Source: Combretum micranthum (Eukaryota; Streptophyta; Magnoliopsida; Myrtales; Combretaceae). Taken from it: DNA of 64,000 nt. The notes under the pieces are model-generated. The model was not told where the DNA came from. It did not search any database and saw only the letters and a list, made by a program, of their open reading frames with translations. The stretch's first letter is position 1; every line of letters begins with the position of its first letter. The stretch covers positions 496,001 through 560,000 of the forward strand of contig JAMXBD010000582.1 in the NCBI GenBank assembly GCA_024138025.1, read 5' to 3'. Positions 21,201-33,470 of the stretch are shown here, piece by piece. The translations under genes and the position numbers were made by a program.

Positions 21201-22698
21201 AGAATACCATGATGAGCTGTTCTTGGTTCATGAAGTTTATTTTTGATCCATGTGTAATTGCATTTAAAAATAAACTTCTTTTTCCATTCCAACTAGAAGC
21301 TACTGAACCTTAATCACTAAAAAAAAAAAAAAAAGCTGGATATTGTATTGTGTCAGCTTTTTAGTTATGTGTCAATAACTTTTTCTCTGCATGTACACGT
21401 TGAACTTTCTTATGACTTTGCACATAATTTCTCTTATTTCATAATTTTATAGAAATTTAAAAGTTCACAGAGGCAGGAGATCTACTAGAACAGTCTCCTT
21501 TTAAATTTAAAAGAAGAAACACATTGAACTTTTGTAATTTTTTATTTAGTATTTTGGAACTTGACTGTGCTCGCCTTGTGTCTCAGACTGATTGGGAGGG
21601 AGGCTACTTTCCCCTTACATTGCACTTCAGTGAGGACTATCCCAGTAAACCACCGAAGTGTAAATTTCCGCAAGGATTTTTTCACCCAAATGTCTACCCT
21701 TCTGGAACTGTTTGCTTATCAATCCTCAACGAGGATAGTGTGAGTGTATCTGATGTCTTGTGAGAAATGAAATTAATTTTACATGCTGCATTTGGTTGTT
21801 ATTTACAAGCTTGTTTAAACTGCAGGGTTGGCGACCTGCCATAACAGTGAAACAAATTCTTGTGGGTATTCAGGATTTGCTGGACCAGCCCAACCCTGCT
21901 GATCCTGCACAAACTGAAGGATACCACCTTTTCATCCAGGTATTGTTTTTGTAATGATGTGGTCTTCTGGCTTTTAGGTTAATTGCTCCTGTTTGGTATA
22001 TGGCTCAGTAGCTCTTCAAAGTACAATTAGAAACAATTCAATTCAGAAAAATTTAGTGGTGACTTTTTAGGAATTATTTGAATAAGATACGACTAAATTT
22101 ATCATGCGAAGTCTGATTGACATTTTTCAAATGGTACGTTGAGACTAGATGGGTGCATATTTCTTATGTTGGATTTTCAGAGTTTTGCATCGTATTTGGC
22201 TGATAGCAATGAAATTGGTACTTAGGCTTTATTACTAGGGAATAGCTATTTCTTTGTTTAGTTTGTAAAAAATTTTACACAAGGAATGTCTATTCCATAT
22301 AATGTAGAATATATAAAAAATCTTTGTTTTTTCCCTTTACTAGAGGAATTGCTATTTCTTATGAAAAACAACTTTTTTCAAAATATACTTCAAATCATAA
22401 AATAATGGAATTGCTATGCCTTTCGAGTCTTATTCTATTTTAGTGAGTCAAAAGTGACGTTGATGTTCTAGGTTTTCTACGAGGCTCTGAACAGGAAACA
22501 TGACATTCTAGATAATCATTCAGCTTAACCATTGGTGTTTTGATACAGCAACAATTATAATAATAGCAAGTGCAGCATAACTCCCCTAAACAATTGTTAC
22601 TTGTAAAGTTTGAATAGTAAAATTGTTTGTTGCAGGATCTCATTGAGTATAAGAAGAGAGTACGTCAGCAGGCCAAGCAGTACCCCCCTCTTGTCTAG
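18281..22698 (+). CDS. SCE1: SUMO-conjugating enzyme E2 (UBC9/SCE1), 5 exons
   Basis: Exons 18281-18346, 18453-18536, 21587-21739, 21826-21939 and 22636-22698 join in phase 0 at canonical GT/AG sites into 159 codons, the usual UBC9 length. The start is the ATG of [16 protein letters not shown]. The UBC fold shows the HPN motif at residues 83-85 and catalytic Cys93 in [12 protein letters not shown]. The residues known in human UBC9 to shape the active site (Asn85, Tyr87, Asp127) are present at the same numbers, as are the SUMO back-side residues Arg13 and Arg17. The family takes SUMO from the SAE1/SAE2 E1 as a thioester and transfers it to lysines, often within a psi-K-x-E consensus, in nucleus and cytosol. 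The second intron is 3050 bases and holds a 26-G run; the others are 106, 86 and 696. No disabling change was seen. It is the only host gene recognised in the window. Confidence 0.96.
20055..20080 (+). repeat. 26-base poly-G run in SCE1 intron 2
   Basis: Twenty-six consecutive G followed by TGCGCGCGCGGGGCGGCGGG, in an AT-rich intron. It can form G-quadruplexes and is difficult to sequence, so its length is uncertain. Confidence 0.85.
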
Positions 22699-25600
22699 CT
22701 TCACTACTGTATAAGTATTTGTGCTAATTACCTGTTTTCGCATGTCTAATGTGGAGGGTAATTCTTCTGTACTCTTAAGGGTTATTGGTAACTGCTGATT
22801 GCCATTTTGTGCAGACTATAGGCTCCATGGTTAACTGTTTATATGAAGTCTTAACTTGAAACGGTCTAATGTTGGTATTATATCTGTCATGCTTTATGAT
22901 CTCCCATATAGTTTTGCAAGTGTGCTGGATTGCTTATTAGGAAATAACTTACACTTATGTGGTAATATTCATCTCTCCTTTTAATATATCTTACACTGCC
23001 GAGAAAAGGGGCTAGGTATTAGGTCACATCATGGACGATTCCCTTTCCTCTAAAGGAATGGAATCCGTCAAATCTTTGGGGCATCATATATGGCAATGCT
23101 GCCAGATGAAGAGCCGGCGGTCACTCCATGAGCTTGTGTGTGCATATTTCTGGAAAGAACTACTGCACTATCTTGTCCTCAACACCTTTTCTGTTTGTTC
23201 AAGAGTTTATACGTAGGAAAATATTTTTTCGGTTAGTAGGTTTTGTCCGTACAGGGTGAATGAGGACTTAAATTAGGCTGAAAAGGCATGGTCAATAACC
23301 CACCATTGGATAATACTGTATAACCGTCATCCTTCCACGTAATGGTAAAACCTCTCATAATAAGGATCAACTATATCACTCCGAGAGGAGGCGTATTAGA
23401 TTAAAGTTATCTCGGTTAGCCAAGATAAATGGGGGGTAGCGTAAGCGAGAGCATCACGGCTTTTTCTTTGATTTCTCCTAGCCATTTTCCATCTGTTTCT
23501 ATAACTTTGTAGGGCTTTGCTTCTTATCTTTATTCGTTTGGCTTGACTTGTCTTTATCAAGGCTGAGTTGAGTTACTACCGACTTTCAATGAATGTCTTA
23601 GAACGACTACAGGTGACCTTAGCTGCTCTGAAGCTACTTGGGCTAGGCTTGAGCTTGTTTAATAAATGAGTTGAGCTTAAACTTAAAAGTGAAGCTCATT
23701 TAAATGAGCTTAATGTTAGTTTTAATCCAGGCTTATGAGTTGGGTTCTCATGAGTTGGGTTCTCAGTAGGCTTTGATAAAGAAGCTCGTTCAATTGGGGT
23801 TATGTAAAATGAAAAGGATAATGTTAAAAATGGTATTTGAACATTTGCAAAAAGTATAATTAGGTATTCGAAGTTTGATTTTGAATAATTTGGTATTTGA
23901 GCAAAGTTGTCGTGAACTTTTTCATATTTGAAGTTTGGTTTTGATAATTTTAATACCTAAATAAAATTTTTGCAAGCTTTTTTCATACCTGTTCAAATAC
24001 ATTATTGAACATTTTTGTGAAAATTCAGCTATCATTTTCGTCATTAACCCTAAAAAAAATAGAAACCAATTGAATAAAAAATTTGGCTTTTTTCTTCTTT
24101 AAGAATAGTTCGATTTAGTAAAAAGTAAATTGTTTGTGGTTTGATTCAATGTTGATCGGATTAAATCAGTATACATATTTAAAGAAGAACTCAAGCATAT
24201 AGTTTTTTCTTTTAATTTTTCTATTAAAAATTGTTTTGATTTTTCTGTTTAGATATGTATTTTTTATGGAAATGAAATTTCATTGGTTATGTCATGTTTG
24301 GGTTGCTGTGGTGTATTTACAAATAAGAAAATTTTTAGGTTTTAGGCTCTAGTATTTTGAATATTTTTTCTTTTTTTTTTTTGTTTTATTAATTAATCCA
24401 TTTTTGTTAAGTTATTTATTCGTTTACGTAATTGATAATGTGTTGATTAGAATAAAACTAATTGAACTTTGTGCCTCATATCAGAATAGCTTATTTTAAT
24501 TTTATTGAGTCTAGTATGTCAATGTAGTTCAAGGATAATTCTCAGGATAATTCAAGAGAATGAGACTATTTGATAATTATAGCTTTATAATGGATCTTTG
24601 CTTGCTTTCAGTTTTATATATTTATTTTGATAAATAATTAATTTTATATGTTATTAACAAGTGATATATAATTGAAGCCTTTTCATAGGATGTATTTTTA
24701 TTTTAAAAACTAAAAAAAAAAAGTTTAAATTGTAAATCAAACCATATTGAACATTTTTTTTTGGTCTGAAAAGATTATGTGTCGAATTGTATCATACCGA
24801 ATTGTATGATTAGGGTTGAATTTAAAAAAGAAACTAAACCATAATATGCAATTTGATTCGGTTTGATTTACGGAGCAAACCAAACTGACATGCACCTTGT
24901 CCTAAGTATGACTGTTCAAATCATCAAGTTAAGAGAAAAACATGCAAGACTCTTCAAGCATCAAAGGAAAACATGCAAACAGTACGAATCGATGGAAAAG
25001 GAAAGAAATTAATGCAAATGTGATTGGCTATCATGAAGACCAAATAACATAATGGGATATTAAAAGTAAAAGTAGAACATGGTTGAGTTCAAGAGGTGGA
25101 CGTATTTCCATTTTAGTGTCATTCCCTGTCTTCTTTTTTGTTTTTTTTTGTTTTTGCCCCCTTTTGGAGGGGAAAAACTGTTGGAAAATTATCAGAATAT
25201 TCATAAAGTAAAGTTATAAAGTTAGATAAACGATATTTTAATGCATCTCATATTTCGTAACTTTTCATTTCCTTTGTAATATTCGATAAATTGCAAGAAA
25301 AGGAAACAATTCATCTAATTTTCTTTTATTTCCATTCCATGAATTCGAACTAGAAATAAAAGCTCCATTTCTTTATGTTACCTTTACTTTTCTTTTCGAC
25401 CATTGCTCCTTATTTTCCACTTTTAAATTGCCAAACGCTAAAAATAAAAGTGAAAAATGGTTGAAATTAAGAGAATCGGAGAAATCAAGCGGACACATTT
25501 CAATTATGTTGAGCTTAAATTTTTAATTTCTTCCTTCCATAATTTAATTTATCTTCATACCAATCCAATTAACTTAATGCCTATGCACTTGTAAAATTGC

Positions 25601-27621
25601 AAAACAACGTAAAAATAAAAGTGAAAAATGGTGAAAATTAAGAAAAGTGGTGGAAATCAAGTGAAAACGTTTCAATTATGTTGAGCTTGAATTTTTAATG
25701 TCTTCGTTCCTTAATTTAGGGTTTATTTGCTTGTTTATTGGTAGATTACAGATATAAATATTTTTTTATAATTTTTTTCTAACAAATTATTTATAAAAAA
25801 ATTAGATATAGATAAAAAGTTGGTAGTTCTTATTAAAAGATCAAATAGATAAAATATACATAAAATATAAATGTAAATCGAACATATTTGCATATATCAT
25901 TTTGAAATGGTACAGATACAAATGAAAAATAGACTATCTAAATAGATCCTATTATCTTCATACCAATCCACTTAACCTAATATAAACTGCTTGATAAAAT
26001 TATAGAAAAATTCTATTAAAAGAAATCATTTTTGAAAAGCATGCAGTTGCCATCCAATAAAAGTTAGGAAAAACGGGAAATTAAGGTCAACCAGGTGGGA
26101 TGATTTTTAATTTCAACCATTGATCTATGATTTCTAAAAGATAATATTCAGAAAAATATTTGTAAACTATAGAGTTTAGGTCTATGAGCTAGCTTATTAA
26201 ATTCTTAATGACTTTTTCAAGTAAATTTCAATAAAGTAAAATAAAATACATGCCTCTAGTTAAGATATCCACAAAAGGACAATAATTAAAAAAAATACTT
26301 TTTATTTTTCTTGAAAGTGGTAGAAAACGATTCTTTTTGTCTTTTATCTTATCTTGTAATTCAAAATAAATAATTTTGCAGAAACATGAAAATTTGAAAT
26401 ATTTTCAGTTATTCAATACAATAACAATAAATCATTGCGATACAGGGAAAATGAAATAAATAATTTTTTTTTAAATTACAGAAATGCCATCGAAATAAAA
26501 ATAATCCAAAATTTAGAGAACTTAAATTTATTTCTTGAAAAGAAGAGGTAGTAAGCGGTCGAACTTTATCACTTCAAGAGACGAGGTTGATATAATGATA
26601 CTGACTTGGTCTCTTAAACAGATGAAATCAGTCACTCACAACCTTGTATTTTTAAAAGACGAGGTTAATGAGCCATATACATAACCTGACGTTATTCTTC
26701 TTCCGCATTTCTTCTTCCCCAAATTCGTTAATTTCTCTCTGGGAATAAATCCTCACCCTAAATTCAAATTGAATTTCTTTATTTCTTTGATGAAATTAAT
26801 GGGATTTATTAGTCAATTTCGTTCAATCCGCCCCATCAAAGCATCGATATGTGCTTATTTCAATTGATTTTTGTGAAAATGTGTAGGTCACATGTAATCT
26901 TCACAAGGAAGTTGCTCGAACTTCTCCCTGCAATTTTTTTTTTTCGTGTTTTTTGATGTTGCACTGTTGCTTGTTGTTTACATTCGTAGCTGTATTGTAT
27001 CTTTAATTCAATTCGTTAAGCTACATTGATAGTTTTTTTTTTTTTTTTTTTGGGAAGAAACATCATTTATGCTAACTTGATGCGGGAATATTAAACTCAT
27101 GTTTTCAACGTGAATCTTCATGTTGAGTGTACGTCACCTTGAGCAACAATGTACTTCATTTTTTTTATCTAAATAATGCAATTTATTGGCCAAAAAAAAA
27201 AAAAAGAATGGAAAATCTTATCTACAATATAAAATCATTCTTTTATAATCCATTTGATTATACTAAAAAAATTTGCTAACCATCAAAGGAAAACACTAAG
27301 CTTGTCTAAGTAATTGTTTTCATGATAAGGAGCTCATGTAGTTTCAATAAAAAATCTTGCAAACACTTGAATTATGATAATTAGGATAACATGTTATCAA
27401 ATTGCATGCATTCAAGCTTGTTTTTCTGAATTGGTAGGATATGAATGGAAATGGATAAGGTTAAATTTGTGTTAAATGTACATGAGAACATTGTGCAAGG
27501 GCATGATGGTCTAAGCTATGATAGGTAGTTGGTTGCTGTGGTTAGTGTGTGTGTAGGAATTCTAGCTATGAGCAAGTATTGACCGCTATATGCAATCATA
27601 TTAGAATAAATATGATGATAC
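22699..27621. other. Intergenic region downstream of SCE1
   Basis: The first few hundred bases are presumably SCE1 3' UTR and terminator sequence. The rest is AT-rich with no open frame that resembles a protein. Recognisable pieces are a 15-base tandem repeat of TGAGTTGGGTTCTCA near 23739-23768, a stretch of repeated GGTATTTGAA-like motifs (about 23825-24000) that looks like an old MITE-type repeat, and the degenerate tandem duplication at 25427-25720. A CT/GAA-rich stretch near 26690-26760 looks 5' UTR-like, but no coding exon follows. Confidence 0.5.
25427..25720 (+). repeat. Degenerate direct duplication, about 170-bp period
   Basis: The segment from 25427 (TTGCCAAACGCTAAAAATAA, then AAGTGAAAAATGGTTGAAA) recurs from about 25596 with substitutions, including the shared TTTCAATTATGTTGAGCTT. 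A related CTTCATACCAATCCA fragment appears at about 25553 and again at about 25951. Confidence 0.65.
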
Positions 27622-28319
27622 TGTAAACTCCTAGATTTTATAGTAACTTTATAAGTAAATGTTAGAACTAGAATTGAAACCAGAACTTTAAAGTCAATCT
27701 AGGTCATTATCTAGTACCAAAAAACCTAGATCAAGCTAGATCACCCTTGAACCATAAAAAAAAAAAAAAACTTGAATTATGATTCGAACATATGTTATGT
27801 ACCCTAAAAAGATTAGGTTCGACAAGAACTCAATTATTTTAAACCCGAATGGGATTAGTTTTCAAATCTGAACCTCGAAATGCAAAATGAGGCAAAATAT
27901 TTCGACAAACAATTTAGGCTCTTAATATAATAAGAATTCATAAAAATATTAGATATAATTTTTATAGCTCATAAAAATATCAGACATAGCATTATTACGC
28001 GTATTTTTATCATTACCGGTAATTTAGTTGTCCTATTTGCTATTAAATTACAATTCATTACTATTCACTACCATTCGTTTCTTTCACTTTATCTTACACC
28101 TATCTCTTACAACTCATACATATATTTCTTATATATTTTTTTCAATACTAATTTTTACTAAACTTCTCTTACACTTTTTACTTTTCTTTTCTAAAATTAA
28201 TTTCTAATCACATTCTCTCACTCTCCTCCCTCATGGCCAGCGTGACCTCTCCCCTTCTCTCTTATGTTTTTTTTTTCTTTCAATTTATTTTAATCCATCA
28301 AATTTCCTTCATATTTCTC

Positions 28320-28330
28320 TATAAATACCC
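28320..28330 (+). promoter_or_regulatory. TATA box, LTR1
   Basis: TATAAATACCC. Counterparts in other family L copies: TATAAATATCC 34186-34196 (LTR2), CTATATAAACG 39705-39715 (LTR3), TATAAATACC at 47174 (LTR4) and 57882 (LTR5), and minus-strand TATAAATACCC at 63931-63941 (LTR7). Confidence 0.65.
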
Positions 28331-30047
28331 ACACATACATTCATTTCTTACAAACGCTTTTCACACCATACCAAAACCCTTGCAAATTTTCTCCACATAC
28401 ACTCCCTTCTTCCTCTCTTGTCATGTGCTTCTTTCCCTCCCCCCATTTGTGCCTTCACAAATTTCATCTTCCAAATTCTATCTTAGGTAAAATACTAAGC
28501 CTCTCCTAAATACTACATTATGTGATGTGAATATATATGTGTGTGTGTTCATGCTTTCCATATAAAATCCCCAAGATGCAATGCTAGGGAATGGAAATGA
28601 AAAACAACATAATACTCATATCACAATACGTATGCTCATTATTGTTGTGTGTTAATATTATTCTTGTTGCTAACCTAACTCGTGTAGGTTTTTATGTATA
28701 AGTAGTATGTATATTTTTAAAGCCTAGATGCTCACTAATCTAACTCCTTTACTTAATGCTTCTATTTCGTGCATATTATTTATTTCATACTATTAAATAA
28801 AACTAGTCACTTTCTAGTCTTGGACTTGTCCAATTTTAAGTTCGAAGGAGACTGGAAAAATTCAAGTCTCAGGGATCCTAGACATAACTTTAAGACTCCC
28901 ATGTTTTCTTGTTTCCTGTCTTCCTTATGCATAAGACTGGAAATATTTTGAGTCTCGGGAAGCCTTGATAATGATCTAAGACTTCCATATTATTATTCCC
29001 TCCTGCCGTTTTATTTTATCTAATATAGTTACTGGAGTTATTCAAGTCCTGGGGGGAGTCTTGATAACAAGGTAAGACTCCCATGCTTTTATTTTGACAT
29101 CTTTATATTTTGCTTATATTTTTAATTCATATGTTCTTGAAATAGGTCCATGCTGTGAATTTATTTTTGCTATTTTAAGCTCACATACATACATGATCAT
29201 ATACGGTGTTGTTACCATGTAAAAAATTAGGTTTTTTCAAAATCATGAATGTTGATAATTTTTTGTTATACAAATTTCCTAAAAAAATCTATATACAATG
29301 TTTATTCCAATCTTTTAAAACTTTAGAACAAGTCAATTTCCTAATTTTTCTCAAGTGAAAAAATTTAAAACAATTTGAAACTAAACCATTTCAAAATTAA
29401 TTATCTCGGTGAATACATAGACTCATGTTTTGAAAAATAATTAGTTAAGAAAAATTTACTATAAAAGAAATATTTGTGGATTCAAATGAACATAAAACCA
29501 AAATTTTTATTAGTTAAGTATCACATGTACAACAAACTAAGAATTGTGATTTTATTTAAAAAGCCGAAGGAGGATTTTCCATAAGCTTGACTTTTAAGTA
29601 TCCATGAAAGATTGTTTTGCAAAAATTCTACTTTTAGACAACATCGCTAGAATCATGTATATAATATGAGTTATCATCACTACAATATGATTTCTAAAGG
29701 AAGATATATTTTATTGCTTGTCTTGAAATGTCCAAATGAAGTAAAACTTTGAAAATATAAGAAAAACAAAGTCTAGAATGTTTAGGATGCAATCAATACC
29801 ATTCCATTCCATTCCAAACTCTACATGACCTTAATTCTTAAAAATAACATTAGAAATAGATAGAACATTCAAAGTAGGTAGAAAAAAACTACTAATATGC
29901 GAAATTTCGAATTAAAATGAGCTAGTTATGGCTGTTTTAAGTTGTAATTTTCATAATTAGGAAAAATAACACAAATAGAATAAATAGAATTTGAAACTTA
30001 AATAGAACCTTTATGAAAAGCTCATTCCAGGTGTTTCTTTTGTTTAG

Positions 30048-30110
30048 GTAACGGATAATTTGAAGTTCCTTATCCCAATGACTATTTTGACTCAGATGCG
30101 GAATGGCAGA
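30048..30110 (+). other. Exon-like block, LTR1
   Basis: Acceptor-like TTCTTTTGTTTAG precedes it, and it ends ATGGCAGA directly before a donor-like GTAAGT. The inner frame reads VPYPNDYFDSDAEWQ. Confidence 0.45.
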
Positions 30111-30441
30111 GTAAGTTTATCTCCCTATTTTACGTATTCATATTTTTGTTTGTAGTATAGAAGCACTAGAGAATAGGAAAAACATAAAAATTGGATTATG
30201 CATGTAGAGATTATCATGGGATATGTTGTGTTCATGGTGATTGATTGAAAATAAATTAAGTATATCAAAACTTAAATTGTTGATCAATAAATTTTCAATG
30301 CCATGTTGTATTGTTTATGACTATCTATGGTCACCCATAAGATTTTAATGTTTCAATTGAGAAGAAATTAATAAATGGATCATGCATATCATGAAGTGAG
30401 TCACATCATTTTCACTTTTGTACCCTTGTGTAGGACGAGAG

Positions 30442-32076
30442 TGATTGATTGCCTTCAAGCGTAGTTTTAAATTTATGAAAGCCTGCTTTTAATTCACTAT
30501 AAAGACAATAGGCAGTGCACTTATCGAGAACGTAATATAGCGCTAAAATCGGGGTCGTCCACAGGGAATAAGCAACTACTAGTAATAACTCTTATTCTAC
30601 TATCTAACTAACAATTTTGATGATTTTCTATTACTATTATACTGTTAACTATATTTAATTTACTAAGAGAAACAAATACACACTAGTGCTAACAACAAGC
30701 AAGATTCAATTAAAACAAACGATCTAGGTCTTCTCTTCATCTAATTTATCATGTGAATCTTTGGAAACTACGGATTATATTGTTAAGATTTAGTTCTTAC
30801 GTTGTTGAGTTCCTTAAGAAAAGTGATAATTCTCTTGAATCTATCAATTTATCTAAACCTAAGTTAATCAATTAGGATTTTTTCTCCTAAATTAATAGCA
30901 ATTATCAACTTAAGCTTGCTTTAAGAACGTGAACTCAATTGAAAAATCATGCACGGAAGATTCTTGCTATTTTATGTCTAGAATTACAAATCTCATCCAT
31001 TGCATAGATCAATTCATAAAAGCAATCTTTCAATTAGCTTAGATGAAAATTAGGCATAAATTTGTATTCCGGATATACAAACTTAAGAAATGGTTAATAA
31101 ACATGCAATTGAACAAAAGAACATCAATCTTTCATTAAACTCAATCCTCATCACATGATAAATTTAGAGTTCAACAAAACCCAGATCTAAAACTTTTACT
31201 CTTCCATAGTAATTAAAGAGAATACATGAAATTCCAAATACAAACTAGAATTCATGATATCACCCGAGAAAATGAAGCTTAAAATTGTGGATTTTCAATC
31301 CAAGATAATCTTTACTTGTTGTTAAACACCTATAGAACTCGTGTATATTTCCTATACTTGCTCTCTTGCTTGTCCTTGATTCCTCTTTTTATCTTCATTT
31401 TATAATGCTCTTTGCATAAATGAAATTGAATGCTTATTGATATAGGAAATGGAAAGTTACGGAAGTTACAGGTCTCTTGGCTTTCCATTATAACACCCCT
31501 TTATTGCCTTATAGATGTTTTTTTAATAAATAGGGGGTTATTATTCAATAAAAAATCTATTTCTCAAAATGTAATGGACTACCAAATCGACAAGTTTAGT
31601 GACAGAGCATGTTGCTAGGTGTGTCGGGCTATTTTCCTTTATGTAGAAATTAACATGGTTAGGGACATGACTTGTCCTTTAACCATGTCACAAGCTGTAC
31701 ACTCCATGGAATCGACACCATTGGTGATAGGTCGTGTCACAGAAATGTCCCTTACAAAGTTTATTTTCCAGATTGACATGGTTTGTGACAAGTCATCTCA
31801 TTGAGCTTGTCTTTTCAAAACTTGAGATTTAGACTTCGATTATGCTTTTACTCAACATGGTTGAAAGACATGGCCTGTCCTTGTTGTGTTGACCACTTTT
31901 TGTCTCTAAACTTTGTGTTTTGAACCCATTTTGCTTTCTTTTTATAAAATATCTTCTTTAAAGACCTAAAGCATAAATTAATATTTTTAAATGCCAAATT
32001 CATTATATTTATCAATAAAATGACTAATAAAAGTCTATTTTGGCATTCATAAATTATGAATAATTTTGGTTTATTA
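30442..32076 (-). mobile_element. Solo LTR of a third family in LTR1
   Basis: 1635 bp flanked by GAGAG (30437-30441 and 32077-32081). The LTR1 sequence rejoins cleanly across it (compare 36340-36365). The plus-strand left end is TGATTG and the right end TTTATTA, consistent with TG…CA after one transition. Near the left end, GGGGTCGTCCACAGGGA is the reverse complement of a CCCTGTGGACGACCCC motif that I associate with Athila-type LTR ends. A minus-strand TATA-like ATTATAAAAT lies near 31400. No coding sequence; the short open frames at 31430-31804 are background. Confidence 0.6.
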
Positions 32077-32807
32077 GAGAGAATAGTAGTGGTGGTAAGT
32101 AGTAGCCCGAAATTCTACAAATTTTCTAACATGTAGGAGCCCTAAAGTCTATAAAATGAATTTTCAAAACTATTATCGTATGGGCCTATAACACCCCATC
32201 CCAAATGGAGGGCATAAATCCATTCAACATATGATTTCTAGTTAATCAAATATATAGTTTGCTCATAAGAATGGATGTTGCATCTCATATATTTGCCTAA
32301 TAATAACTTGTTTGCTTACTTGTGTGAGTACGGTATTTCAAGAATATTCTCACTAAGCTAGTTGAGCTTACACCCCCCTTAGATTTTTATTGCAGCATGA
32401 ATACTTATTGTTGAAACCCTGTAGTCTTTTTATCTAGGTACAAGCTTGATTTAAGAAGCTATTGGAAGAAGTCCATGATGTAGTTTTGATATAGACTTCC
32501 ATAGAAAACTTCTTGTAAAATTTTTATTGTTAGTACAGACTTTTGAATTATTGTAAGTTTTGGTGGAGGTATGCCCCTAAGAGATGTAAGAATCCATGAC
32601 TAAGTTGTAAAGTTATGATTTACTATTCTCACATGTTATTTTTGTTATCTCCTAAAACTACTTGTTCCAATGGCAAGTTTCATATTATTGTGTAAGTACA
32701 CCTTGCACCTAATATATAAGCTTTTGTGTGACTAAGGAAGTCATTCTTAAGATTTAATACTAAGTGCAATAGACTACAACATTTAGAATACCTTCTAGGG
32801 CGTGATA

Positions 32808-33470
32808 GTTTAAGTAGATATTAGAGCAGCAAGAATAGAAAAACATGATAATAGATTTGGACTTAGATAAATAGACAAAAAAGAGATGGAAAAAGTCTTA
32901 AGTGAAAATAGATAAATAGACTAAGAAGTAGAAAATAAGAATCTGACTCCTCTTCTTTTGTGAACAGATATCCTTGGGGGAAGTGACAGCCCAGGCTAAG
33001 AATTTTGCAAGGAATATGTAGAGACCTTTGTGAACTACATGTTGAGACTTAGGTTCTTGTGCGAGGACTTTTGCATTAGTAGGATGACCTAAGTTGCTAA
33101 AGGAAATGTTCAATATCTAGAAGAAACGCCTAAAGCATTCCATGTGGGAAGACATAGCTGAAAGAATTAGGTATGATACCTTAAGGAAACAGAATTGGTC
33201 CGAACTGGAAGTGATGTATGCTATTCATAGCAGGGATGTGGCATAATGAGGCAATGCTCCAAGAAATGACCCTTGTACCTCGAAATGAAGGAATTCCCAC
33301 ATTCCTTGATTTCCAAACCTAGGGAGGAATTGGTCCCTTCTTTATTTATGCCCATGATGAGCTGAAAGATCATAGCGCTTAGATAAGAGCACAATATGAG
33401 GGACATTGTTATTGGCAAGGATTACATAGAAAGATCCTCCAAGAGCCATAGGAATCATGTTTACCATCCA
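32808..33470 (+). other. Degenerate internal region after LTR1
   Basis: Begins with a PBS-like AGATATTAGAGCAGC (compare TGGTATCAGAGC) right after the LTR1 end. The remaining 640 bases have many stops in every frame and no recognised gag motif. The continuation of this internal region appears to be 38937-38993 and 46026-46284, once solo LTR2 and LTR3 are removed. Confidence 0.5.

Larger units (their letters stand above)
27622..32807 (+). repeat. Family L LTR1, 5' LTR with nested insertion
   Basis: Starts TGTAAACTCC and ends GGGCGTGATA (a TG…CA LTR with CA changed to TA). It is 5186 bp long, but about 3.55 kb once the nested 30442-32076 insertion is removed, matching LTR2 and LTR3. The TATA box TATAAATACCC is at 28320-28330. 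It is followed directly by a degenerate tRNA-Met PBS-like site, so it is the 5' LTR of a degraded element. The left-flanking GATAC is the candidate target duplication; no right partner was found in the window. Confidence 0.85.

Noticed and set aside
23031..23216. 61-codon open frame after SCE1
   Set aside because: In the probable 3' UTR or flank; no start context, domain or splice support.
26575..26620. Possible small RNA (AAGAGAC…GTCTCTT hairpin with TGATGA/CTGA-like words)
   Set aside because: Stem is only seven base pairs and C/D boxes are not properly spaced; could be a MITE trace.
28233..28951. Open frames in LTR1
   Set aside because: Pyrimidine-rich LTR leader and intron-like sequence without protein features.
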